Assembly (NCBI GenBank): GCA_024404655.1
Contig: JAKSPR010000209.1
Coordinates: 1-5,232, forward strand
DNA length: 5,232 nt
Direction of reading: 5' to 3'
Origin: Clostridia bacterium
Lineage (GTDB): Bacteria; Bacillota; Clostridia; Oscillospirales; CAG-272
Numbering within the stretch: position 1 is the first letter of the stretch; every line of letters starts with the position of its first letter. Below are positions 1 through 5,232 of this stretch, piece after piece. A program made the position numbers and the translations under genes. Below the pieces are notes generated by a model that did not search any database, was not told the DNA's origin, and saw nothing but the letters and a program-made list of their open reading frames with translations.

Positions 1-645
1 GTTGAACACTTCCGGCAACGTGGAGAAGAGGACGTCGTCCGTGCGCCGCTGCCCCTGGACAGAGATGCGGAGAGACCGCTTGACGGACGGGTCATCGTTC
101 TTGACGCCGGACACGGCGGAGAGGATTCCGGTGCGCTGTCTCCGGGTTCCAATATCGGGCTCAGCGAAAAAGACTGCAATCTGAATATTGTTCTCGCCGC
201 AGAAAAAGAGTTTTCCTCCCTCGGTGCGGAAGTGATCCTTCTGCGGGATGAGGACAAAACCGTTGATATCTACGACCGCATGGACAAGATCAATGCCCTC
301 TGTCCCGATCTTGTACTGTCCATCCATCAGAATTCCATGCCTTCCTCGACGGATATCACCCACATCCGCGGTACCGTGGGGCTATACTGGACAGAGAGCG
401 GACGCAGTCTTGCAGACTGTGTTGCAGCCTCTGTATCGGCAGCTCTCGGACGACCGCAGCGGGAGACCGCTTCCCAGCGGCTTGCCATGGTGCGCAATTA
501 CAAATTCCCGTCGGCGCTGATCGAGATCGGTTTTCTGACAAGTCCCGAGGAATTTGAAGTGCTGACATCCCCCGGTGGGGTCGAACGTACCGCAAAAGCG
601 ATCGTTTCGGGTGTTCTTGACTGGTACGACACCCAGAAACCGTAA
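1..645 (+). CDS. N-acetylmuramoyl-L-alanine amidase (Amidase_3 family), 5'-truncated by window edge
   Basis: Frame 1 is open from the first base to the TAA at 643-645, giving 214 residues of a gene that starts before the window. Amidase_3 enzymes are zinc hydrolases that cut the amide bond between MurNAc and L-alanine of the stem peptide in peptidoglycan, outside the membrane. The family signature is complete: the first strand VIVLDAGHGG (31-40) with zinc ligand H38; LSEKDCNLN (54-62) with zinc ligand E56; the LSIHQNS strand (106-112) with zinc ligand H109; and ALIEIGFLTSPEE (172-184) with catalytic E175. The protein ends about 30 residues after this motif, so no C-terminal binding domain follows. 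The first 28 visible residues are charged and look like a linker; a signal peptide or membrane anchor would lie upstream and cannot be seen. An internal GTG at 232 is not the start, because it would remove H38 and E56. The MFS gene follows after 32 bp with no terminator. The exact subfamily (for example CwlD-like) cannot be decided here. Confidence 0.92.
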   Translation, partial: VEHFRQRGEEDVVRAPLPLDRDAERPLDGRVIVLDAGHGGEDSGALSPGSNIGLSEKDCNLNIVLAAEKEFSSLGAEVILLRDEDKTVDIYDRMDKINALCPDLVLSIHQNSMPSSTDITHIRGTVGLYWTESGRSLADCVAASVSAALGRPQRETASQRLAMVRNYKFPSALIEIGFLTSPEEFEVLTSPGGVERTAKAIVSGVLDWYDTQKP

Positions 646-677
646 TATATCTGTACTTTTATCGGAGTAGTTTTATC

Positions 678-1901
678 ATGCCTACACAAAAACGCAAAGG
701 TTCCCTGTTCTGTCTGTATGCCTCCAATGCGATGGTATATGCCTTCAATGCACTGTTCTACTGTTTTCTGCCCATCTATTTCAATGATCTCTATTCCTCG
801 GAGCAGGCGGGTATCATCCTGTCCATCGGTCCTGCGGTATGTGTCATCGCGCCGATGTTCTGGGGTGTCCTTGCCGACCGGGCAAAATACAAGAACACAG
901 TGCTCATTTCCGTGATTCTGATTTCGGCAGTCTTTTTCTTTCTCCTGAAAATCCGTCTGGCATTCCTCCCCATGTGCTTTCTTGTAGCGGTAGTCATGCT
1001 CTTTATGTCACCCATCGCCGCAATCATCGACGCTATCACGCTGGAACATTCCGAGAATGCGCATATCAGCTACGGTCCCATCCGTGTCATGGGTACGCTG
1101 GGATTCGGCGGAATTTCCCTGATCTCCGGACTTTTCACCGGAGCGGACATCAACGTCATTTTCTATATTTTCGTCGGTATGGCCATTGTCTGCTCTGCTG
1201 CACTGATGCTTTGTCCGCAGATTGAAGGACATGCCCACAAAAAAAACGTCCCCAAAACCGACAAAACCAAGCAGGAAAAATCTTCCCCCTGTATCGGTTC
1301 CCTTATCCGGGATAAGCGGCTGATGCTGCTGATTCTCTTTATGCTGGTCCTGCAGTTCGCCTACAGCTTCTACAGCAACTTCTACCCGACCTACCTGACC
1401 GGAGACCCAGCGGAAGGTGCGCTTGGGCTTCCCCAGTGGGTATGGGGGCTGGCGGTTCTTCTCACCGTCGCCGGAGAGATTCCGTTTTTCTTTCTGTACA
1501 ACAAGCTGTTTGACAGATTCGGCATCCGTACACTGCTGACGGTGACGCTGATTGGTTCCATCGTCCGCTATGTACTGCTGGGCGTCTTTTCTTCTCCCGT
1601 GATCATTCTCGCTGTAAACGTCTTCACCGGTTTTCTTGTCACAGTCGCAACCTACTGCGGCGCGACTTACATAACCCGTTTCATTGCGCCGGAACTGCAG
1701 GCAACGGGTCAGAACTTCATGTACTGTATCGGTCAGGGCATACCCCGTGTGCTGGGCGGTGTTGTGGGCGGCATCATGAATGCGCATCTCGGTGCACAGG
1801 GTTCCATGCTGCTGTCAGCCGGTGCTATTGTTCTGTTTACGATCCTCTTCTTTGCAACGATCTTCCGTGATCACAGCGAAGCCTTTGCGCCTCGTGCGTA
1901 A
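678..1901 (+). CDS. MFS transporter, MFS_1_like (LacY/3-phenylpropionate permease-like) type
   Basis: This is a 407-residue polytopic inner-membrane transporter of usual MFS length. Roughly twelve hydrophobic segments are visible, at about 12-34, 44-66, 75-91, 97-121, 137-153, 158-180, 214-236, 254-275, 283-302, 306-328, 343-366 and 373-394. The two six-helix halves are joined by a basic cytoplasmic loop (about 181-213, rich in Lys). The helix 2-3 loop GVLADRAKYKN (63-73) is MFS motif A. The segment YGPIRVMGTLGFGG (132-145) and the stretch ELQATGQN...GIPRVLGGVVGG (339-365) resemble the corresponding motifs of the MFS_1_like group (LacY, nucleoside:H+ symporter and phenylpropionate permease relatives). 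Members move small organic molecules with protons, but the substrate cannot be read from sequence. The ATG start is supported by a GGAG at 664-667, ten bases upstream. The gene sits 32 bp after the amidase and 35 bp before a glycosyltransferase on the same strand, so co-transcription is likely. An export role for an envelope precursor is possible but is only inference. Confidence 0.9.
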   Translation: MPTQKRKGSLFCLYASNAMVYAFNALFYCFLPIYFNDLYSSEQAGIILSIGPAVCVIAPMFWGVLADRAKYKNTVLISVILISAVFFFLLKIRLAFLPMCFLVAVVMLFMSPIAAIIDAITLEHSENAHISYGPIRVMGTLGFGGISLISGLFTGADINVIFYIFVGMAIVCSAALMLCPQIEGHAHKKNVPKTDKTKQEKSSPCIGSLIRDKRLMLLILFMLVLQFAYSFYSNFYPTYLTGDPAEGALGLPQWVWGLAVLLTVAGEIPFFFLYNKLFDRFGIRTLLTVTLIGSIVRYVLLGVFSSPVIILAVNVFTGFLVTVATYCGATYITRFIAPELQATGQNFMYCIGQGIPRVLGGVVGGIMNAHLGAQGSMLLSAGAIVLFTILFFATIFRDHSEAFAPRA

Positions 1902-1936
1902 CACTCCGATATTTTTGAAAAAGGAATGGTTGACCC

Positions 1937-3148
1937 ATGGAAAAAATCAAGCTGTTGATTCTCGGCATCACCATGAATGCCGCGGGAACAGAGAAATCCT
2001 TTCTTTCCTTTGCATCCTGTCTTGACTATGAAAAATATGATGTGACACTGCTGCTCGCCGAAAAAGCAGGACCGTTTCTGCCGCTGATCCCCAAAGAGAT
2101 CAAAGTGATCGAAATGGCGGAATACGGCGATATGTTCACGCTGAACGGCGGAAACGCCATGAAGACGATTTTCCGCTCCATGGTAAAAAAGAATCCCGCT
2201 GTACTTTTTGACATCTTCCCCTTTGCCGTGAAGATCGCTCTCCACATCGGCAATCACGCCGATCTTGCCATGGGGATGTGGTGTAAGCTTTCAAAGCGGT
2301 TTCCCGATCTTGACGGAGAATATGATGCCGCCATTGCCTACTGGGGCGACAAAACCATGTTCTATATGGTAGATCACGTCAAAGCGAAGAAAAAGATTGC
2401 ATGGCTGCACTTCGACTACATGAAGCCGCCGCGGGATGATAAGCTCTATAAGCCCGCTTTTGAAGCCTGTGACAAGGTTGTCACAGTTTCATCACCGATC
2501 AGGGATTCCCTTTCGGAACACTTCCCCGACCTTGCGGATAAGATCGTCAAAATGGAGAACATCACCGACCCGCGTCTCATCTGGGATATGGCGTTGAAAG
2601 GCGACACCTTCCCCGATCAGCACTTTACGGGGAAACGGATTCTCACCGTCGGGCGTATTGCCGATCAGAAGGGCTATGATATGGCGGTGGATGCGCTTGC
2701 CAGACTGCGGGATGACGGATACAACGTCCGCTGGTACGTTCTCGGTGCGGGAGACAAAGCGGATGAAGAAGCGCTCAAGCTCAGAGCTCTTGAAAAGAAT
2801 GTTGCAGATATGTTTATCATGCTTGGGACAACCAACAATCCCTACACCTATATGCGGGACTGCGATATTTACGCCCAGCCATCCCGTCATGAAGGCAAGC
2901 CCATTGCCGTGGAAGAAGCGAAAATTCTATATAAGACCATCCTTGTCACCGACTATCTCTCGGCAAGGGAGCAGCTGGACAACGGTGCACTGGGGGAAAT
3001 ATGTCCCATCACGGTGGACGGCATTTATGAAGGCATGAAGAAGCTGCTCGATTCGGAATTTTTACGGAACTGCTATTCCGACCGTCTGACGGAGATCAAG
3101 TTCGGCAACCGGGAGGAAATGAACATTTTCTACTCCATGCTTGGATAA
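1937..3148 (+). CDS. Glycosyltransferase family 4 (GT-B fold) protein
   Basis: This 403-residue cytoplasmic or membrane-associated enzyme is of typical GT4 length. GT4 retaining enzymes transfer a sugar from a nucleotide donor to a lipid- or glycan-linked acceptor. The N-terminal acceptor half (about 1-200) opens with KIKLLILGITMNAAGTEKSF, the usual first strand and glycine/glutamate loop. The donor half begins at KRILTVGRIADQKGYDMAV (233-251), in which R240 and K245 occupy the positions that bind the donor diphosphate in this fold. The segment VRWYVLGAGD (264-273) follows, then DIYAQPSRHEGKPIAVEE (310-327) with the E-x7-E motif, E319 and E327. No transmembrane helix or signal peptide is evident. 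The start ATG at 1937 is preceded by AAAAAGGAA (1918-1926); the overlapping ATG at 1926 is in another frame and hits a stop quickly. It is the last gene of the amidase-MFS-GT group, followed at once by a strong terminator. Donor and acceptor sugars are unknown; a surface polysaccharide, teichoic-acid-like polymer or glycolipid is plausible. Confidence 0.93.
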   Translation: MEKIKLLILGITMNAAGTEKSFLSFASCLDYEKYDVTLLLAEKAGPFLPLIPKEIKVIEMAEYGDMFTLNGGNAMKTIFRSMVKKNPAVLFDIFPFAVKIALHIGNHADLAMGMWCKLSKRFPDLDGEYDAAIAYWGDKTMFYMVDHVKAKKKIAWLHFDYMKPPRDDKLYKPAFEACDKVVTVSSPIRDSLSEHFPDLADKIVKMENITDPRLIWDMALKGDTFPDQHFTGKRILTVGRIADQKGYDMAVDALARLRDDGYNVRWYVLGAGDKADEEALKLRALEKNVADMFIMLGTTNNPYTYMRDCDIYAQPSRHEGKPIAVEEAKILYKTILVTDYLSAREQLDNGALGEICPITVDGIYEGMKKLLDSEFLRNCYSDRLTEIKFGNREEMNIFYSMLG

Positions 3149-3158
3149 ACGGAATATG

Positions 3159-3199
3159 AAATGCTTGTTATGAGGGAGATTCTCATAGCAAGCATTTTT
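3159..3199 (+). terminator. Intrinsic (Rho-independent) terminator after the glycosyltransferase gene
   Basis: A 16-bp stem pairs 3159-3174 (AAATGCTTGTTATGAG) with 3182-3197 (CTCATAGCAAGCATTT). The only imperfection is one G-U wobble, and the loop is seven bases (3175-3181). The 3' arm runs into five T's (3195-3199). It begins 11 bases after the glycosyltransferase stop codon and precedes the next promoter, so it separates the two transcription units. The near-perfect symmetry, with A's on the left and T's on the right, also allows activity on the opposite strand, but no converging gene is present here. Confidence 0.92.
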
Positions 3200-3305
3200 G
3201 TATGTAAAACTACAGATTTATCGAAGTCTTCACTGCCGAACATGCCAGGTTACAGAGATACTGAACCGAAATATGTGAACAATTTGTATCTTTTGAGAAA
3301 TATCA

Positions 3306-3334
3306 TTGACAATTCGTTTCTAATGGGTTAGAAT
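3306..3334 (+). promoter_or_regulatory. Sigma-A-type promoter of the BlaI/M56 operon
   Basis: A perfect -35 hexamer TTGACA (3306-3311) is followed, after exactly 17 bp, by a -10 hexamer TAGAAT (3329-3334, one mismatch to TATAAT). Transcription is expected to begin near 3341, leaving a leader of about 32 bases before the ATG at 3373. The upstream stretch from 3200 to 3305 is AT-rich and contains no gene or other element I can support. The promoter is overlaid by the two inverted repeats listed separately, so it should be strong but repressible. Confidence 0.87.
3318..3333. promoter_or_regulatory. Operator 1: inverted repeat in the promoter spacer and -10 box
   Basis: TTCTAATGGGTTAGAA is a perfect hexamer inverted repeat (TTCTAA/TTAGAA) around a 4-bp centre. 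It covers the 3' part of the promoter spacer and five of the six bases of the -10 hexamer, so a bound protein would exclude RNA polymerase. Its position, directly upstream of a BlaI-family gene, and its duplication 26 bp further on make it the likely binding site of that repressor. The symmetry is read directly from the sequence; the binding partner is inferred. Confidence 0.85.
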
Positions 3335-3343
3335 ATTGTTGTA

Positions 3344-3359
3344 TTCTAATACGTTAGAA
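3344..3359. promoter_or_regulatory. Operator 2: second copy of the inverted repeat, at the transcript start
   Basis: TTCTAATACGTTAGAA has the same arms as operator 1 and differs from it at only two central bases (shared form TTCTAATnnGTTAGAA). Its centre is 26 bp from that of operator 1, about two and a half helical turns. It lies just downstream of the predicted transcription start, and its last two bases overlap the Shine-Dalgarno AAGGAG (3358-3363). Paired operators at the promoter and the transcript start are the standard arrangement for BlaI/MecI autorepression. Confidence 0.85.
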
Positions 3360-3372
3360 GGAGAATAGTGAG

Positions 3373-3744
3373 ATGGGCACACCGAAAATTTTTGAACAGG
3401 AATTCAAATTCTGTCTGATTCTATGGGAATATGAACCTGTAAGCCGGGCGGAACTGGCGAAGCTCTGCGAGGAACAGCTGGGATGGAAAACCACGACAAC
3501 CTATACCGTGGTGAAAAGGCTCTGTGACCGCGGCGTACTGCGAAATCAGGACAGTATCATCACCTCCCTTGTCAGCAAGGAAGAAGCGCAGTCGGCGGAG
3601 ATCGACGGCTTTGTTGCTGAGAAGTTTGAAGGGTCGCTTCCGGCTTTCCTGGCAGCATTCACGAAGCGTCAGAAGATCTCGGAAAAAGACCTTGATGAAC
3701 TTCAGGCAATGATCGACAACGCCCGGAAAGGGGGAGGCAAATGA
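3373..3744 (+). CDS. BlaI/MecI/CopY-family transcriptional repressor
   Basis: This 123-residue protein matches the usual length of BlaI-type winged-helix repressors (Penicillinase_R family). The N-terminal DNA-binding domain spans about 1-70: ILWEYEPVSRAELAKLCEE (16-34) is the first part of the helix-turn-helix, GWKTTTTYTVVKRLCDRGVL (37-56) contains the recognition helix, and the wing follows (57-68). The C-terminal part (about 70-117) is the dimerisation region, ending in the acidic helix SEKDLDELQAMID (103-115). Such proteins bind dyad operators as dimers and lose dimerisation when cleaved after the partner sensor-protease is triggered. By alignment in my head, the cleaved Asn-Phe bond of staphylococcal BlaI/MecI corresponds to A95-F96 here, so P1 is not Asn. 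The ATG start has a strong AAGGAG nine bases upstream. The stop codon overlaps the next start as ATGA, indicating translational coupling with the M56 protease. Autoregulation through the two operators upstream is very likely. No beta-lactamase gene accompanies it in this window. Confidence 0.94.
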   Translation: MGTPKIFEQEFKFCLILWEYEPVSRAELAKLCEEQLGWKTTTTYTVVKRLCDRGVLRNQDSIITSLVSKEEAQSAEIDGFVAEKFEGSLPAFLAAFTKRQKISEKDLDELQAMIDNARKGGGK

Positions 3745-5141
3745 GAGAACTGTTTCTGATTTTTGTCAATATGAGCTTCACTGCAAGTATCCTGGTATTG
3801 TTTATTCTTGTATTGCGGCAGCTCATGAAAAAAGCACCGAAGTGGGTGAGCGTTCTGCTGTGGGGATTTGCTGCAATTCGCCTGATCTGTCCGTTCGGGA
3901 TAGAGAGTTCACTCAGTCTGATGCCAAAGACAGATTGGATTCTGAAAAACTATCATCAGACTGCGCCTGCAGCCGACCTTTCAGAGTTTGCGGAGAACTT
4001 ACGGACGGAAGTGTTTGGCATGGCGGGTCGCCCTGACACATCCGCATTTGTCCCCGGTAAAATTATCAGCAGAACCGACATTTTTGAAAAGTTTGCAGCT
4101 CTCTGGCTTGTCGGAATCAGTGCGATGCTTGCTTATCTGGCAGTCAGCTATATCCGGATCTACCGCCGGACCCGCAGCGCTGAACTGTTCCGGGAGAACA
4201 TATACATCAGCGGAAATGTGGTATCCCCGTTCGTGATCGGCGTCATCAAACCGCGCATCTGCCTGCCGGAATGTATGGACGCGGTCAGCATGAGCTATGT
4301 TATTTCCCATGAAGAGGCGCATATCCGGCGGAAGGACCACTGGTGGAAACTGCTCGGATTCTTTCTGCTGACGCTGCACTGGTTCAATCCCCTGATCTGG
4401 CTCGCCTACATCCTGTTCTGTCGGGATATGGAACTGGCGTGCGATGAGCGTGTGGTGAAGGATTTCAGCGCTGTCCAGCGTGGAGACTATTCTGAAGTGC
4501 TGCTCAGGTGCAGTGTGAAGCGATCCATGATTACTGCCTGTCCGCTGGCGTTCAGTGAGGTGGGTGTAAAGCAGCGGGTCAGGTCAGTGCTGAACTATAA
4601 GAAACCGGCATACTGGATTGTTGCGTTGGCAGTTCTCATCTGTATCGCAGCTGCGGTATGTTTTCTGACGGACCGTCCCACGGGAGAGGCTGCACATGCG
4701 GACAGTTCAACGGAACTTCTCTGCACCGTGGAAAGCGATAATGCTGATCCCACCGATCTCTTAGCTCTGTATTGCCCGCAGACCTATGATTATTCCTATG
4801 ATGAGCTTCCGGAAGCAGCATACAGAGATGTCTTCGGCAGCATCAGAATCCGGTTAGTCGGACGGGATGATGTTCCGAAAGCATGCCGTGTCAGTGAGAA
4901 TTACTACCATGCGCTCAGCAATGAAGCAACGAGAGTCGAAAAAATGACTGTCACCCTGTTTCGGGAAAAAGACGGTTCCTATTCCCTGCCTCTGACACAC
5001 AGAAATCCCAAAATGTCCGAAAAGGCAGTTTATTATGTCACGCTGGACGGAAAACGATGGATGTTCTGTATTCAGTACCCCTCCATAACCGGGGATGAAA
5101 TGTCTGCACTCTCGCTTGAACAAATTCAGACTTTACCATGA
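3741..5141 (+). CDS. BlaR1/MecR1-type M56 membrane metalloprotease with a non-penicillin-binding C-terminal domain
   Basis: This 466-residue integral membrane sensor-protease is the usual partner of a BlaI repressor; in BlaR1 systems, ligand binding outside activates a cytoplasmic zinc protease that leads to repressor cleavage. Hydrophobic segments lie at about 4-26, 35-53, 117-137, 204-224 and 288-309. The M56 core is clear: SPFVIGVIKPRICLPE (162-177), the zinc motif HEEAH (190-194; HExxH with catalytic E191), NPLIWLAYILFCRDMELACDE (216-236) supplying the likely third ligand E231, and YSEVLLRCS (250-258). After the last helix, residues 310-466 should lie outside the cell. This part is about 155 residues, shorter than the roughly 250-residue transpeptidase-like sensor of BlaR1. 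It shows no SxxK, SxN or KTG set and contains four cysteines (C328, C345, C382, C443). I do not recognise it. The start ATG has GGGAGG (3732-3737) only three bases upstream and overlaps the repressor stop by four bases. A complete protein ending at TGA 5139-5141 is seen, with no sign of frameshift. Confidence 0.93.
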   Translation: MRELFLIFVNMSFTASILVLFILVLRQLMKKAPKWVSVLLWGFAAIRLICPFGIESSLSLMPKTDWILKNYHQTAPAADLSEFAENLRTEVFGMAGRPDTSAFVPGKIISRTDIFEKFAALWLVGISAMLAYLAVSYIRIYRRTRSAELFRENIYISGNVVSPFVIGVIKPRICLPECMDAVSMSYVISHEEAHIRRKDHWWKLLGFFLLTLHWFNPLIWLAYILFCRDMELACDERVVKDFSAVQRGDYSEVLLRCSVKRSMITACPLAFSEVGVKQRVRSVLNYKKPAYWIVALAVLICIAAAVCFLTDRPTGEAAHADSSTELLCTVESDNADPTDLLALYCPQTYDYSYDELPEAAYRDVFGSIRIRLVGRDDVPKACRVSENYYHALSNEATRVEKMTVTLFREKDGSYSLPLTHRNPKMSEKAVYYVTLDGKRWMFCIQYPSITGDEMSALSLEQIQTLP

Positions 5142-5195
5142 ATGTATAAAAAAAGGTTCTTCATAATTTCTGGTGTATGTTTCATCAAGGGAGGA

Positions 5196-5232
5196 GGTAG
5201 AGGACCATCTCAAACGCCGAAGTTCCTCTACC
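5196..5232. repeat. Inverted repeat (hairpin) at the right edge, cut by the window
   Basis: GGTAGAGGA (5196-5204) and TCCTCTACC (5224-5232) are perfect 9-bp complements around a 19-base loop. The left arm is preceded by GGAGGA, so the stem could continue beyond the window if the next bases are complementary. It lies 54 bases after the M56 gene stop. No T-run is visible, so it cannot be called a terminator; it could be a terminator stem, a structured leader RNA or part of a dispersed repeat. The rest of 5142-5232 holds no gene I can support, only a short A-run at 5147-5153. Confidence 0.55.

Noticed and set aside
232..645. Amidase read as a complete short protein from the GTG at 232
   Set aside because: The same frame is open back to base 1, and the upstream part encodes the DAGHGG and LSEKDCN zinc-ligand motifs, which are essential to the family. 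The gene is simply cut by the window edge.
1239..1246. Run of eight A's in the MFS gene as a possible slippage or phase-variation site
   Set aside because: The run encodes HKKN in a lysine-rich central loop and the frame is intact on both sides. Eight A's alone in such a loop are unremarkable.
1008..1787. Long open frame of 259 codons on the - strand, antisense to the MFS gene
   Set aside because: Its translation is rich in Gln, His, Asp and Arg with no domain-like pattern, has no convincing Shine-Dalgarno, and lies wholly opposite a clear 12-helix transporter. It is a shadow frame.
1871..2257. Open frame of 128 codons on the - strand across the MFS/glycosyltransferase junction
   Set aside because: It overlaps the ends of two well-supported genes, has no recognisable motifs and no supporting start signal.
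5190..5232. Possible lysine riboswitch fragment (GGTAGAGG and CGCCGAAG resemble short pieces of that RNA)
   Set aside because: The two pieces lie only about a dozen bases apart, whereas the real riboswitch has well over 100 bases of helices there. The order and size do not fit a functional aptamer, so the resemblance is probably chance.

Overview
The window looks like chromosome from a mid-GC Firmicute, most likely of class Clostridia. The basis is the BlaI/BlaR1-type regulatory pair, strong AAGGAG-type Shine-Dalgarno sites, short intergenic gaps, and a base composition of about half G+C by eye. The genus cannot be named from this sequence. All five real genes are on the + strand, and the window cuts the first one.

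Left block (1-3148): three co-oriented genes separated by about 32 and 35 bp, which reads as the distal part of an operon. They are (i) the C-terminal part of an Amidase_3-type N-acetylmuramoyl-L-alanine amidase, with all its visible zinc and catalytic residues; (ii) a 12-helix major facilitator superfamily transporter of the MFS_1_like/LacY-PPP type; and (iii) a GT4-type (GT-B fold) glycosyltransferase. A strong intrinsic terminator (3159-3199), with a 16-bp stem containing one G-U pair and a T-run, ends this block. The common theme is plausibly the cell envelope: a peptidoglycan hydrolase and a glycan-building enzyme. The transporter's substrate is unknown.

Right block (3200-5141): a separately promoted two-gene regulatory operon. 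A textbook sigma-A promoter (TTGACA, 17 bp, TAGAAT) is overlaid by two near-identical 16-bp inverted repeats, TTCTAAT-nn-GTTAGAA, centred 26 bp apart. One covers the spacer and -10 region; the other covers the expected start of the transcript and touches the Shine-Dalgarno. Downstream lie a BlaI/MecI/CopY-family repressor and, overlapping it by ATGA, a BlaR1/MecR1-type M56 membrane metalloprotease. The expected logic is autorepression by BlaI-type dimers, relieved when the membrane protease is triggered.

The protease's C-terminal extracellular portion (about residues 310-466) is not a recognisable penicillin-binding sensor: no SxxK motif, about 155 residues, four cysteines. No beta-lactamase is visible. 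The stimulus and the wider regulon are therefore the open questions, and this is the most interesting point in the window. The last 91 bases hold no gene I can support, but end in an inverted repeat cut by the window edge.
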